From Hyphomicrobiales bacterium (GTDB lineage Bacteria > Pseudomonadota > Alphaproteobacteria > Rhizobiales > Beijerinckiaceae): a stretch of 64,000 nt of DNA. The notes below the pieces were generated by a model. The model searched no databases and was not told the DNA's origin. It saw only the letters and a program-made list of their open reading frames with translations. The stretch is taken from the NCBI GenBank assembly GCA_900473415.1, contig UCLR01000010.1, positions 311,732 to 375,731 on the forward strand. Direction: 5' to 3'. Positions 25,990 through 34,923 of the stretch are shown here, in pieces (the first letter of the stretch is position 1; each line of letters starts with the position of its first letter). Made by a program: the position numbers and the translations under genes.

Positions 25990-28800
25990 GTGACAGCCTC
26001 ACCTGCAAAGCCTGCGCTTCCGTTGGCCGATATACTTCAAGACCCGGAAGGGACGGTTGCGCGGCTCTTCGCGGCGGCCGGACAGCGCGGCAGTTCGGAA
26101 ACACGCCAGAAGCTGATCGCCGGCTTGCGGCAAGTGCTCGACGACGGCCACGCCTCGGCGCGAGCGATACTCGCCACACCGCGCAGCGGCCTCGCCTGCG
26201 CCAAGCGGCTCTCAGCCGTCATGGACGCCGTGGTGATCGGGCTGCACAAGGCGGCGACATCCTATTTCTACCCCGTCGACAATCCCTCGCAGTCCGAGCG
26301 CATCGCAGTGGTCGCTGTCGGCGGCTATGGCCGCGGCACGCTGGCGCCGGGCTCGGATGTCGACCTGCTCTTCCTGTTCCCGCACAAGCAGACCGCCTGG
26401 GGCGAGAGCGTCGTCGAATCCCTGCTCTATCCGCTCTGGGACCTGAAGCTGAAGACCGGCCATTCGGTGCGCTCGATCGAGGATTGCGTGCGCGAGGCAC
26501 GCGCCGACATGACGATCCGCACCGCGCTGCTGGAAGCGCGCTTCCTCGCCGGCGACGAGGCGCTGTTCGCGGAGATGACGCGCCGCTTCGACGCCGAGGT
26601 GGTGGAGGGCACGGCCGTCGCCTTCACCGAGGCCAAGCTCGCCGAGCGCGAGACGCGGGTGCAGCGGGCGGGTGCCTCGCGCTATCTCGTCGAACCCAAC
26701 GTCAAGGACGGCAAGGGGGGCCTGCGCGACCTCAACACGCTGTTCTGGATCGCGAAATATGCCTATCGCGTCCAGGACGTGCGCGAACTGGTCGCAGCCG
26801 GCCTGTTCGACCGGCAGGAACTCCTGATGTTCGAGCGCTCGGAGGAGTTCCTCTGGCGGGTGCGCTGCTGGATGCACTTCATCACCGGCCGGGCCGAGGA
26901 GCGGCTGTCCTTCGACCTGCAGCGCCAAGTCGCGACCGAAATCGGATATGCCGGCCGCAGCGGGCTGGCGCCGGTCGAGCGCTTCATGAAGGGCTATTTC
27001 CGCGTCGCCAAGGATGTCGGCGATCTCACCGCCATCGTTTGCGCGGCGCTGGAGGCGCGCCAACAGAAGCCGCGGGCCTCGCTCTCGCGCCTGCTCGGCT
27101 CCTTCGCCACGCGCCGGCGCGAGCGCGCGCTGGGCCACCCCGATTTCGTGCTGACGAGCCAGCGTCTCAACGTCGTCGATGACAAGGCCTTCAAGCGCGA
27201 CCCGGTCAATCTGCTCAGGCTCTACGAGATTGCGAGCCGCGACGATCTCGCCATCCACCCCGATGCCAGCCGGCTGGTGACGAAATCGCTCAAGCTGGTG
27301 ACGCCGGCGTTGCGCAACAGCCCCGAGGCCAACCGCATCTTCGTCGAGATCCTCACCGCGCGGCGCTCGCCCGACGTGGTGCTGCGGCGGATGAACGAAT
27401 CCGGGCTGCTCGGCCGCTTCATCCCGGATTTCGGCCGGGTCGTGGCGATGATGCAGTTCAACATGTACCACCACTACACGGTGGACGAGCATCTGATCCG
27501 GGCCATCGGGGTGCTGGCCGAGATCGATGCGGGCGCGGTCGAGGCCGAGCATCCGCTTGCCAACGAGATCATGCCGAGCATCGCCAACCGGCGCGCGCTC
27601 TATCTCGCGCTGTTCCTGCACGACATTGCCAAGGGCCGGCCGGAGGACCATTCGATGGCCGGCGCGCGCATCGCCCGCAAGCTCGGCCCGCGCTTCGGCC
27701 TGACCACCGCGCAGACGGAGACCGTCGCCTGGCTGGTCGAGCACCATCTCGACATGTCCACGGTGGCGCAGAGCCGCGACCTCGGCGATCCAAAAACGAT
27801 CGAGAGCTTTGCCGCGACGGTACAGACGCTGGAACGACTGAAGCTCCTGCTCATTCTGACGGTCGCGGATATCAAGGCGGTCGGCCCCGGCGTCTGGAAC
27901 GGCTGGAAGGGCCAGCTGCTGCGCACGCTCTATTACGAGACCGAGCTGGTCCTCACCGGCGGCCATTCGGGCGTCGAGCGCAAGACGCGCATCCAGGCGA
28001 AGCAGGACGCCCTGCGCGAGCGCCTCTCCGACTGGCCCGCCGAGGAACGCGATACGTATATCGCGCGCCACTACCCGGCCTACTGGATCAAGGTCGATGC
28101 CGCCGAGCAAGAAAAGCACGCCCGCTTCCTGCGCGAGGCGGAGCAGGCTGGGCGCACCACGGCCACGAGCGTCGAGACGAACCAGTTCCGCGGCGTGACG
28201 GAACTCACCGTGCTGGCGCCGGACCATCCGCGCCTGCTCGCCATCGTCACCGGGGCCTGCGCTGCCGCCGGCGGCAACATCGTCGACGCGCAGATCTTCA
28301 CCACCAGCGACGGGCTCGTGCTCGACACCATCTCGGTCTCACGCGCCTTTGACCGCGACGACGATGAGTTGCGCCGAGCGGAGCGCATCGCCGCGACGAT
28401 CGAGCGGGCGCTCAAGGGCGAGATCAAGATCGCCGATCTGGTGGCGCAGCGGCGCGCGCCGCCGCCGCGCGGTCAGACCTTCCAGGTCCAGCCCGAAGTC
28501 ATCATCGACAACGTGCTTTCGGCCCGCCACACCGTGCTGGAGGTCTCCGGACTCGACCGGCCCGGCCTGCTCTACGACCTCACCACCGCGATCGGAAAGC
28601 TCAACCTCAATATCGCCTCGGCCCATATCGCGACCTTCGGCGAGAAGGCGGTCGACGTGTTCTACATCACCGACCTGACCCACGCGAAGATCACCTCGAC
28701 GGCCCGGCATCTGGCGATCCGCAAGGCGCTGCTCGAGGTCTTCAGCCTGGAAGCCGACAAGACGCCTCCCGCCAAGGCCAAGGTGCCGGCCCGCGCTTGA
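25990..28800 (+). CDS. glnD: Bifunctional [protein-PII] uridylyltransferase/uridylyl-removing enzyme GlnD
   Basis: 936 residues. Domains in order: nucleotidyltransferase (GGYGRGTLAPGSDVDLLFLF near residue 112), the GlnD-type linker helix region, an HD phosphohydrolase (FLHDIAKGRPEDHS near 540) and two C-terminal ACT domains (TELTVLAPDHPRLLAIV and VLEVSGLDRPGLLYDL). GlnD uridylylates PII proteins when glutamine is low and deuridylylates them when it is high; the ACT domains sense glutamine. Translation starts at a GTG; the first in-frame ATG lies about 77 codons later, too far inside the protein. It shares the window with rpoN and ptsN. Confidence 0.96.
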   Translation: MTASPAKPALPLADILQDPEGTVARLFAAAGQRGSSETRQKLIAGLRQVLDDGHASARAILATPRSGLACAKRLSAVMDAVVIGLHKAATSYFYPVDNPSQSERIAVVAVGGYGRGTLAPGSDVDLLFLFPHKQTAWGESVVESLLYPLWDLKLKTGHSVRSIEDCVREARADMTIRTALLEARFLAGDEALFAEMTRRFDAEVVEGTAVAFTEAKLAERETRVQRAGASRYLVEPNVKDGKGGLRDLNTLFWIAKYAYRVQDVRELVAAGLFDRQELLMFERSEEFLWRVRCWMHFITGRAEERLSFDLQRQVATEIGYAGRSGLAPVERFMKGYFRVAKDVGDLTAIVCAALEARQQKPRASLSRLLGSFATRRRERALGHPDFVLTSQRLNVVDDKAFKRDPVNLLRLYEIASRDDLAIHPDASRLVTKSLKLVTPALRNSPEANRIFVEILTARRSPDVVLRRMNESGLLGRFIPDFGRVVAMMQFNMYHHYTVDEHLIRAIGVLAEIDAGAVEAEHPLANEIMPSIANRRALYLALFLHDIAKGRPEDHSMAGARIARKLGPRFGLTTAQTETVAWLVEHHLDMSTVAQSRDLGDPKTIESFAATVQTLERLKLLLILTVADIKAVGPGVWNGWKGQLLRTLYYETELVLTGGHSGVERKTRIQAKQDALRERLSDWPAEERDTYIARHYPAYWIKVDAAEQEKHARFLREAEQAGRTTATSVETNQFRGVTELTVLAPDHPRLLAIVTGACAAAGGNIVDAQIFTTSDGLVLDTISVSRAFDRDDDELRRAERIAATIERALKGEIKIADLVAQRRAPPPRGQTFQVQPEVIIDNVLSARHTVLEVSGLDRPGLLYDLTTAIGKLNLNIASAHIATFGEKAVDVFYITDLTHAKITSTARHLAIRKALLEVFSLEADKTPPAKAKVPARA

Positions 28801-28919
28801 TTTAAGGCGCCATAGGCCCGATATGCGGGCTCGAAACATGGCTTGCGCCCCGGCCTATGACCGGCACGGTCTCCAAGGGACGGCGCAGCCAACCCGAAGA
28901 TGAGGAATTGGAAGACGCG

Positions 28920-29522
28920 ATGACGCAGAATCCTGCCACGGAAGACCCCAAGCTCGACAACGGCGCCGAGGCGCCCGAGCAGGCCGCCGCGACGGGCCCT
29001 GAGGCCGAGATCGCCAAGCTCCAGGCGGAGCGCGACGATCTCAAGGACAAGCTGCTGCGCACGCTGGCGGAGATGGAGAACCTGCGCCGGCGCACGGAGC
29101 GCGAGATCGCCGACGCGAAGGCCTATGCGGCGACGAGCTTCGCGCGCGACATGCTGGGTTCCTCGGACAATCTGCGCCGGGCGCTCGAGAGCCATCCCGA
29201 GGCGGCCCTCGCCACAGCGGATGCAGCGACCAAGGCGCTCTATGAAGGCATCGAGCTGACCGAACGCGAGCTGCTCAAGACGCTGGAGCGCCATGGCGTG
29301 CGCCGGATCGACCCGCAGGGCGAGAAGTTCGACCCGAACCTGCATCAGGCCATGTTCGAGGCCCCCGATCCGGTGGTGGCCAAGGGCTTGGTCTCGAAGG
29401 TCGTGCAGGTCGGCTACAAGATCGGCGAGCGGGTGCTGCGCCCGGCCCTCGTCGGTGTCTCGGCCGGCGCTCCCAAGGCGCCGAACGGCGATGCCGGCAA
29501 CGGCGGCGCGGGCCCGCACTGA
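28920..29522 (+). CDS. grpE: Nucleotide exchange factor GrpE
   Basis: 200 residues. An acidic N-terminal tail precedes the long coiled coil ([32 protein letters not shown] in overlapping parts) and the beta-sheet head with [25 protein letters not shown]. GrpE exchanges ADP for ATP on DnaK and acts as a thermosensor. I used the ATG at 28920, with GGAAG upstream; an in-frame ATG at 28857 would add 21 residues and lacks a ribosome-binding site. No dnaK or hrcA is adjacent. Confidence 0.95.
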   Translation: MTQNPATEDPKLDNGAEAPEQAAATGPEAEIAKLQAERDDLKDKLLRTLAEMENLRRRTEREIADAKAYAATSFARDMLGSSDNLRRALESHPEAALATADAATKALYEGIELTERELLKTLERHGVRRIDPQGEKFDPNLHQAMFEAPDPVVAKGLVSKVVQVGYKIGERVLRPALVGVSAGAPKAPNGDAGNGGAGPH

Positions 29523-29526
29523 CGCC

Positions 29527-30141
29527 GTGTTCGAAGCCGCCGGCGTCGCCGTCTTCGCACTGACGGGCGCGATCGTCGCGGGTCGCAAGGGGATGGACCC
29601 GTTCGGGTTCATCCTGCTCGCGACCGTCACGGGGGCGGGCGGCGGCACGTTGCGGGACGTGCTGCTCGGAAACAGCGCCTTCTGGGTGAACGATCCCACG
29701 GATGTCGCCATCTGCGTCGTGGTGGCGCTGCTCGCCTGGACGACCGCCTATTTCCGGCCCGGGCTGCTCGAAGGCTGGGCGGGACGCAAGGTCCTTATCT
29801 GGGCCGACGCGGCCGGGCTCTCGCTGTTCGCGGTCATCGGCACGTTCAAGGGGCTTGCGGCAGGCGCGCCGGTCTTGTCCGCCGTGGCTCTCGGGGCCAT
29901 GACGGCGAGCTTCGGCGGCATTCTGCGCGACATCCTGGCCGGCGACCGGCCGATGGTGCTCTGGAGCCGGGATTTCTACGTCACAGCGGCGACGGCCGGA
30001 GCGACGGTCACCGCTCTGTTGATCGGTCTCGGCCTTCCGGTGGCGATCGTCATGCTCGGCGGCCTGATCACCGGCTTCGGGCTCAGGGCCGGCTCGCTGC
30101 TGTGGGGCTGGGCGTTCCCGAAGCTGCCCGGACAACTATAG
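29527..30141 (+). CDS. TRIC/UPF0126 family membrane protein (YicG-like)
   Basis: 204 residues with two copies of the UPF0126 repeat, each of three membrane helices and a glycine-rich signature: first VTGAGGGTLRDVLLG, second MTASFGGILRDILAG. These are the marks of prokaryotic TRIC-like cation channels (Pfam family formerly UPF0126). I placed the start at the GTG 4 bp after the grpE stop, because the family normally begins just before VFALTGAI. An ATG at 29491 inside grpE is an alternative. It probably depends on the grpE transcript. Confidence 0.85.
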   Translation: MFEAAGVAVFALTGAIVAGRKGMDPFGFILLATVTGAGGGTLRDVLLGNSAFWVNDPTDVAICVVVALLAWTTAYFRPGLLEGWAGRKVLIWADAAGLSLFAVIGTFKGLAAGAPVLSAVALGAMTASFGGILRDILAGDRPMVLWSRDFYVTAATAGATVTALLIGLGLPVAIVMLGGLITGFGLRAGSLLWGWAFPKLPGQL

Positions 30142-30143
30142 GA

Positions 30144-30761
30144 TCACGGTTTCCTCACGCGCCTCAGCGTCAGGTTGATCCGCCCGCCTTCCGGCAGCAG
30201 CGTCGAGGAGCCGGAGAGGATGCGGTCGATGCCGTGATAGGCCAGCCGCGCCTCGCCCCCGAAGAGCAGCACGTCGCCCGAAGCGAGCTTCAGCGAGGTC
30301 GTCGTGCCGCCGCGCGTCGTGCCGCCGATGCGGAAGAGCGCGGCGTCGCCGAGTGAGATCGAAAGCACCGGCGCGTCGAAATCCTGCTCGTCGCGATCCT
30401 GATGCAGTCCCATCTTCGTCCCGGCGGCGTAGAAATTGATGAGGCAGGCTTCCGGCGGGTGCGGATAGCCGGAAAGCTCCTCCCAGAGCGCGATCAACGG
30501 CGCCGGCATCATCGGCCAGGGCTCGCCGGTCTCCGGATGCTCGGGCTGGTAGCGATAGCCACGCTCGTCCGAGACCCAGCCCAGCGGACCGCAATTCGTC
30601 ATTCTGACCGAGAAGGGCTTGCCCGTCTTCGGCATGCGCGGCTGGAAGAAGGGTGCCTTGCGCGCCACCGCGCGCAGCTCCGCCACCATCGCCGCCTGCT
30701 CCGCCGGCGCGAGCCGGCCCGGCCAGTGGAAGACGCCGGGCGCGATGCTGACGCGCGTCAA
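30144..30761 (-). CDS. alkB: Alpha-ketoglutarate-dependent DNA repair dioxygenase AlkB
   Basis: 205 residues. The iron triad is H120 and D122 (GLHQDRDE) plus H176 (LAYHGIDRI), with spacing identical to E. coli AlkB (56 between the histidines). Arginines near the C-terminus ([10 protein letters not shown]) bind 2-oxoglutarate, and the nucleotide lid contains [13 protein letters not shown]. It oxidatively removes 1-methyladenine and 3-methylcytosine lesions. It begins at TTG, overlapping the dapB stop by 4 bp (TTGA). It is convergent with the TRIC-like gene. Confidence 0.93.
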   Translation of the reverse strand: MTRVSIAPGVFHWPGRLAPAEQAAMVAELRAVARKAPFFQPRMPKTGKPFSVRMTNCGPLGWVSDERGYRYQPEHPETGEPWPMMPAPLIALWEELSGYPHPPEACLINFYAAGTKMGLHQDRDEQDFDAPVLSISLGDAALFRIGGTTRGGTTTSLKLASGDVLLFGGEARLAYHGIDRILSGSSTLLPEGGRINLTLRRVRKP

Positions 30762-31573
30762 AGTGTGTCGAGCCCGAGCACGTCGGCCATGGAATAGAGA
30801 CCGGGCTTGCGCCCCTTGCCCCAGAGCGCAGCCTTCACCGCGCCCTGCGCGAAGAGGCTGCGATCCTCGGCGACATGGGCAAGCTCCAGCCGCTCGCCCG
30901 CCGCAGCGAAGATGACCTTGTGGTCGCCCACCACGGTGCCGCCGCGCAGCGCGGCGAAGCCGATGGTGCCGGGCTCGCGTGCGCCGGTGATGCCGTCGCG
31001 CCCGGCGACGCGACGCTGCGCCAGATCGATGCCACGGCCCTCAGCCGCCGCCTCGCCCAGCAGCACCGCAGTGCCAGAGGGAGCGTCGACCTTCATGCGG
31101 TGGTGCATCTCGACGATCTCGATGTCCCAATCCGTGCCGAGCGTCGCGGCGACCTTGCGCACGAGCGCCGCCAGCAGGTTGACGCCGAGGCTCATATTGC
31201 CGGAGCGGATGATCGGGGTGCGCTGCGCCGCCTCGGCGAGCTTCGCCAGATGGGCGGGTTCCATGCCGGTGGTACCGACAACATGCAGGATGCCAGCCTC
31301 GGCCGCCAGTCCAGCGAAGGCGACGGTCGCATCCGGCGCGGTGAAATCGAGGACGCCGTCCGCAGCCGCGAAGGCCGCGGCCGGATCGCTCGTCACGCTC
31401 ACGCCGAGAGGGGGCAGCCCCGCCAGAACGCCGGAATCCGTACCGACCGCCACGGAGCCCGGCCGTTCGACCGCCGCCACGAGCCGGCAGCCATCGGCCT
31501 GATCGATCGCGCGGACCAGCATCCGGCCCATGCGCCCGGCAGCACCGACGACGACGAGACGCATGTCACTCAT
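30758..31573 (-). CDS. dapB: 4-hydroxy-tetrahydrodipicolinate reductase DapB
   Basis: 271 residues. The N-terminal Rossmann motif is [12 protein letters not shown], followed by [11 protein letters not shown] and the substrate-binding region [18 protein letters not shown] (catalytic His and Lys). It makes tetrahydrodipicolinate for lysine and diaminopimelate. I used the ATG at 31573, preceded by GGAGCCCGC; an ATG three codons later is possible. A longer in-frame version to 31657 has no homology at its N-terminus and overlaps a terminator. Its stop codon overlaps the alkB start. Confidence 0.96.
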   Translation of the reverse strand: MSDMRLVVVGAAGRMGRMLVRAIDQADGCRLVAAVERPGSVAVGTDSGVLAGLPPLGVSVTSDPAAAFAAADGVLDFTAPDATVAFAGLAAEAGILHVVGTTGMEPAHLAKLAEAAQRTPIIRSGNMSLGVNLLAALVRKVAATLGTDWDIEIVEMHHRMKVDAPSGTAVLLGEAAAEGRGIDLAQRRVAGRDGITGAREPGTIGFAALRGGTVVGDHKVIFAAAGERLELAHVAEDRSLFAQGAVKAALWGKGRKPGLYSMADVLGLDTL

Positions 31574-31650
31574 GGAAAGCGGGCTCCAACAGGCTAAGGC
31601 AGCAACCGCTATAAGCCGCTTTTTGCCGCCGCAACACCCGGAAGCCGCCC

Positions 31651-31680
31651 AAAGCAAAACGGCCGGGTCGCCCCGGCCGT
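31651..31680 (-). terminator. Intrinsic terminator after the Tim44-like gene
   Basis: ACGGCCGGG (31659-31667) pairs with CCCGGCCGT (31672-31680) over a 4-base loop. On the minus strand the stem is followed by a T-rich stretch (TTTTGCTTT, complement of 31651-31659). It lies 23 bp downstream of the Tim44-like stop codon. Confidence 0.75.
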
Positions 31681-31702
31681 CTCGATCCCGTTACAGCGAT
31701 GG

Positions 31703-32683
31703 TCACGCAGCCTGCTGGATGCCCGAGAGCTTCCACTGGCCGCCACGCTCGCGCAGGAAGGTCCAGTATTCCTTGACCTCCTGGGTCTCGCTCGCGTTGC
31801 CGTCGACCACCTTGCCGGTCTTGCGATCATAGACCGCGTTGATGAGGCTGAAGCGCATCGCGACCGTGGCGTAGTCGCTGGCACCTTCGCGCCAGGCTTC
31901 CGACAGGTCGCCCTGCAGCAGCTTCACATCGGAGACGCGATCCACCACGCCGCGGCGAACGTTCTCCGTCAGATCCTCGTCGAAATAGCCGAACATCTCC
32001 GGCGTCACACGCTGGCGCAGCCCGGCCTCGTCCTCGTTGGAATAAGCCGCGTTGATCTCGCCAAGCAGGCGCTCGAAGCTGTCGAAGTCCTCGCCCGCAA
32101 GCTGGATCTGCTCGGGCTTCGGCGCGGCGGCTGCGCCACCCATCCCGAAGCCGCCCATGCGCGGCGCGGCCGGCGGCGCGTCATAGCCCTGGCGAGCATA
32201 AGGCGCACCGGCGCCGGCGAGTGCCGGCTCCGAACGGCGGCGGAAGAAGCGGATGGCGAGCATGACGATACCGGCGATCAGCGCGATCTGCAGCAGGAAG
32301 CCGAGCATGCCGGCGAGCGAGGCGAGCCCGCCGAAGAAGCCGGAGCCCGAGAGCAGGCCGAACAGGCCAGCGCCGAGCAGGCCGGCGCCAATGCCCATCA
32401 TCATGTTGCGGGCGAAAGACGGACGAGCCGCCTGCGCAGCCGCGGCACCCATGCCGCCCTGATTGGTATAGGACGGGGCGGTCGGGCCGGCGCTACGCTG
32501 AAAAGACTGGCCGCCACCCGGCGTCGTCGCGGTCGGTGCCGGGGCGCTGTTGCTGAAGCTGCCACGGCTGCCAGAACTCCTGCCGCCGCCCGGACGAGCT
32601 TCGGCAACGAGCGGCACGAGCATCAGGGCTCCGACGACCAGGGCGACGGAGCGTCCACGGCGGGCGAGCGAAATCAGCGACAT
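31703..32683 (-). CDS. Tim44-like domain membrane protein
   Basis: 326 residues. An N-terminal hydrophobic signal/anchor (VALVVGALMLVPLVAEA) precedes a Ser/Gly/Pro-rich region. One or two membrane segments follow (GFLLQIALIAGIVMLAIRFF near residues 128-147). The C-terminal domain (about 195-326) resembles Tim44 (FERLLGEINAAYSNED and YWTFLRERGGQWKLSGIQ). Bacterial Tim44-like proteins are inner-membrane proteins of unclear role. An intrinsic terminator follows at 31651-31680. It is divergent from a small secreted protein gene. Confidence 0.88.
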   Translation of the reverse strand: MSLISLARRGRSVALVVGALMLVPLVAEARPGGGRSSGSRGSFSNSAPAPTATTPGGGQSFQRSAGPTAPSYTNQGGMGAAAAQAARPSFARNMMMGIGAGLLGAGLFGLLSGSGFFGGLASLAGMLGFLLQIALIAGIVMLAIRFFRRRSEPALAGAGAPYARQGYDAPPAAPRMGGFGMGGAAAAPKPEQIQLAGEDFDSFERLLGEINAAYSNEDEAGLRQRVTPEMFGYFDEDLTENVRRGVVDRVSDVKLLQGDLSEAWREGASDYATVAMRFSLINAVYDRKTGKVVDGNASETQEVKEYWTFLRERGGQWKLSGIQQAA

Positions 32684-32887
32684 TGTTCCTCCCGGAGCCC
32701 GGGAACGATTTCCCTTGGGGCTCTCCGCTGCAGAATATGGTGGGAGATTGCCGGCCGCGCAAGGAGAGGGCCGGCTAACGACCTGAAATGCTTACTATTT
32801 CAAATGAATGCATAATCATTCGGCGGCAAGCCGGCCGCGTGGTAGACTGAGACATCGCCTGCCGCGGCAGGCGGCGGGGAGAGTGCC

Positions 32888-33181
32888 ATGACCGGATCCG
32901 GACCGAGGCCTCACCGACACCGCGCGCTCAGATGGCTGCTCGCCCTCGCGGTTCTCCTGCTCGTCACCGAAGCCGCTGCGGAGCCGCCCATCGCGCTCGA
33001 TCCGCCGCGGCTGGCACAGGCGCCGGAGCCGCTCTGCTTCTGCTGGAACGACGGCCGCAAGATCGCCGAGGGTTCGATGTCCTGCATCCGCACAACGCAG
33101 GGCCGGCGCGTGGCCACGTGCGGACGGGTCGTCAACATGATGTCCTGGCAGATCACCGATACGCCGTGCCCGGAAAGCTGA
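32888..33181 (+). CDS. Small secreted cysteine-containing protein
   Basis: 97 residues. A basic start followed by a hydrophobic core (LRWLLALAVLLLVTEAAA) forms a signal peptide. The short mature part carries five cysteines (LCFCWNDG, SMSCIRT, ATCGRVV, TPCPES), suggesting periplasmic disulfides. I do not recognise the family. GGGGAGAGTGCC precedes the ATG. The 204-bp upstream region shared with the Tim44-like gene includes an AT-rich patch with GAATG-N6-CATTC (about 32806-32822). A strong terminator follows the gene. Confidence 0.72.
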   Translation: MTGSGPRPHRHRALRWLLALAVLLLVTEAAAEPPIALDPPRLAQAPEPLCFCWNDGRKIAEGSMSCIRTTQGRRVATCGRVVNMMSWQITDTPCPES

Positions 33182-33200
33182 AGCCGGCGTGCAGGGATCT

Positions 33201-33243
33201 GAAACAAAACGCCGCCGGGGGCTTCCCGGCGGCGTTTTGTTTC
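33201..33243. terminator. Strong bidirectional intrinsic terminator
   Basis: GAAACAAAACGCCGCCGGG (33201-33219) is the perfect complement of CCCGGCGGCGTTTTGTTTC (33225-33243), a 19-bp stem with a 5-base loop. T tracts flank it in both directions (TTTTGTTT), so it can stop the secreted-protein transcript from the left and the small membrane-protein transcript from the right. Confidence 0.9.
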
Positions 33244-33283
33244 AAGGCTCTTGAGGTCCTAGCGACTTCGAGACTGACGCTTG

Positions 33284-33367
33284 TCAGAACGCTCCCAGAA
33301 CGATCGCCATCATGAAAACGAAGGCCGCTCCCATGATCCATCGGTCGAGACGTAGCGTGACACTCAT
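33284..33367 (-). CDS. 27-residue hydrophobic small membrane protein
   Basis: A short open frame starting at the ATG ending at 33367 and ending at TGA (33284). The product begins MSVTLRLDRWIMGAAF and continues with a hydrophobic stretch (FVFMMAIVLGAF) to the end, predicting one membrane helix with a basic N-terminus. A very strong ribosome-binding site, AGGAGGAGGG (complement of 33372-33381), lies 4-5 bases upstream, far better than chance. A bidirectional terminator follows 41 bp downstream. The combination of ribosome-binding site, hydrophobic helix and terminator argues for a real gene. No family assigned. Confidence 0.65.
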   Translation of the reverse strand: MSVTLRLDRWIMGAAFVFMMAIVLGAF

Positions 33368-33381
33368 CACACCCTCCTCCT

Positions 33382-33768
33382 GTCATTGACCTGTCGCGAA
33401 AGCTAGCAGAACTGACGGCGGCCGCAAGGGGGCAGCACAATGGCAGGGCTGCGGCGCAGGCTATTACATCGTTAAAATGCGATTAAACCACTGATGAAGC
33501 GGAACGATTTTTCTACCCACAGGCGCGGCTGAATCCACGCTCGGGGGCCCTCGTCACGTCGGGGCCACGTTTTCTTCCGGCCAAGCCGGAGCTGATCTTC
33601 CGTAACGTCAGCAAAACCTCTCCCAATCAAGGCACGCGCCATCGATCAACGCTGCCGGACCCTTGTTTTAAGCGCCAATTTACCACGGTGCCAAAGTTAA
33701 TCCGGCTGTGGCCGCCGGGGCGCAGTCGGTTGAGAAAGCGTTCACCAAGCGGTTCGCATTTGAAGGGC
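33382..33768. other. 387-bp intergenic region without a recognisable gene
   Basis: It lies between the 27-residue gene (minus) and the extensin-like lipoprotein (plus) and should hold both promoters. It is more AT-rich than its neighbours around 33465-33520, with no open frame that looks coding. One short hairpin, TCCGGC-CAA-GCCGGA, is near 33577-33591. I see no tRNA or other structured RNA in it. Confidence 0.5.
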
Positions 33769-34914
33769 ATGCGACGCGCTCATCTCGCCCTCATCGCACT
33801 TGGTCTCCTCGCCGCTACGGGGCTTGCCGGCTGCGGCAAGTTCCAGAGGCCCCAGCGTGCCGCCTGGCGCGACCAGGCGGAAGCCGCCTGCATGGCTTCC
33901 CGCCAGGTCGAGCTTTCGAGCTATGTCAGCCTGCGCGGCAAGGCGATCGACGGGCCGGGCGTGTGCGGCATGCAGCAACCGCTCAAGGTCTCTGCCTTCT
34001 CCAACGGTGGCATCGGGCTCACCAGCACCGCCACCCTCTCCTGCCCGGTCGTCGCGACGACCGACCAGTGGCTGGCGGAGATCGTGCAGCCGGCCGCGAT
34101 GAACATCCTTGGCGCGCAGGTCATCGAGATACGGGCCGGCTCCTATTCCTGCCGCGCGATGAACAACGGCAGCTACACCACGCGCACCTCCGAGCACGCC
34201 TTCGGCAATGCCGTCGACGTCTTCGCCTTCCGGCTGAACGACAACCGCGTCGTCACGGTCAAGGACGGCTGGCGCGGCTCGCCGGAAGAACAGAACTTCC
34301 TGCGCGAGGTCTTCGTCGGCGCCTGCACCTATTTCGGCACGGTGCTCGGCCCGGGCGCCGACCCGATGCATTACGACCACATCCATATCGACCTGGCTCG
34401 GCACTCCAAGGGCCGGCACATCTGCAAGCCGATCATCAAGTACACGCCGAACTACAACCTGCCGCCGCCGGACCCGGCGCGCCCCTATTCCTCAGCGCAG
34501 GCCCAGCCGCGCAATGCGGTGCCGGCCGGCGCCGTGGTCGCGAGCGCCCCCCTGCTGCGGCAGCCGAACGGCGGCCCGCGCCCGCCGGGCGCGGTGCAGG
34601 GCGGCTACCCGGTCGCGGCCTACAGCCAGAACCAGAGCCAGAGCCTGGAGGCGCGGCGCCGCTATCTCGAGCATCCCGCCATGCGGCAGCCTGCCTACGG
34701 CCAGCCTTACCGGCCCGAACCATTGCCGAGCGAGAATGCGGGGCCGCTTGCGCTGCCCGGCGCCGTCTCGCCGACAGAGGAGGGCGTTATCCTCGGCGAC
34801 GAGGGCGGGACCGGCGTGGTCGACGAAGAGGGTTACGACCAGGCCCGGCCGATGATCACGCCGCAGCGCGACCCCTTCGCCTACAGCTCGGGACGGACGC
34901 CGCCACGGCGGTGA
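33769..34914 (+). CDS. Extensin-like LAS-family metallopeptidase lipoprotein
   Basis: 381 residues. A lipoprotein signal ends in LAGC (C22), predicting membrane attachment. The extensin-like domain (about 40-220) has the zinc motif of LAS/M15-type peptidases: H143-x6-D150 in SEHAFGNAVDV and H204-x-H206 in YDHIHID. Such enzymes cut peptidoglycan cross-links. The last 160 residues are Pro/Gln/Gly-rich and probably disordered. I used the ATG at 33769 (GAAGGGC upstream) because it begins the signal peptide; an in-frame start at 33688 does not. It ends 9 bp from the convergent mepA gene. Confidence 0.87.
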   Translation: MRRAHLALIALGLLAATGLAGCGKFQRPQRAAWRDQAEAACMASRQVELSSYVSLRGKAIDGPGVCGMQQPLKVSAFSNGGIGLTSTATLSCPVVATTDQWLAEIVQPAAMNILGAQVIEIRAGSYSCRAMNNGSYTTRTSEHAFGNAVDVFAFRLNDNRVVTVKDGWRGSPEEQNFLREVFVGACTYFGTVLGPGADPMHYDHIHIDLARHSKGRHICKPIIKYTPNYNLPPPDPARPYSSAQAQPRNAVPAGAVVASAPLLRQPNGGPRPPGAVQGGYPVAAYSQNQSQSLEARRRYLEHPAMRQPAYGQPYRPEPLPSENAGPLALPGAVSPTEEGVILGDEGGTGVVDEEGYDQARPMITPQRDPFAYSSGRTPPRR

Positions 34915-34923
34915 GGCGCCCCC

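Noticed and set aside
26212-28227. A 671-codon open frame antisense to glnD, and similar long antisense frames (12938-14578 opposite lptB/lptA, 39516-41681 opposite sppA and the Hsp70-like gene, 47210-48427 opposite argG).
   Set aside because: High GC content at third positions produces long open frames on the opposite strand. These lack ribosome-binding sites and recognisable domains, and the opposite strand encodes well-known conserved proteins.
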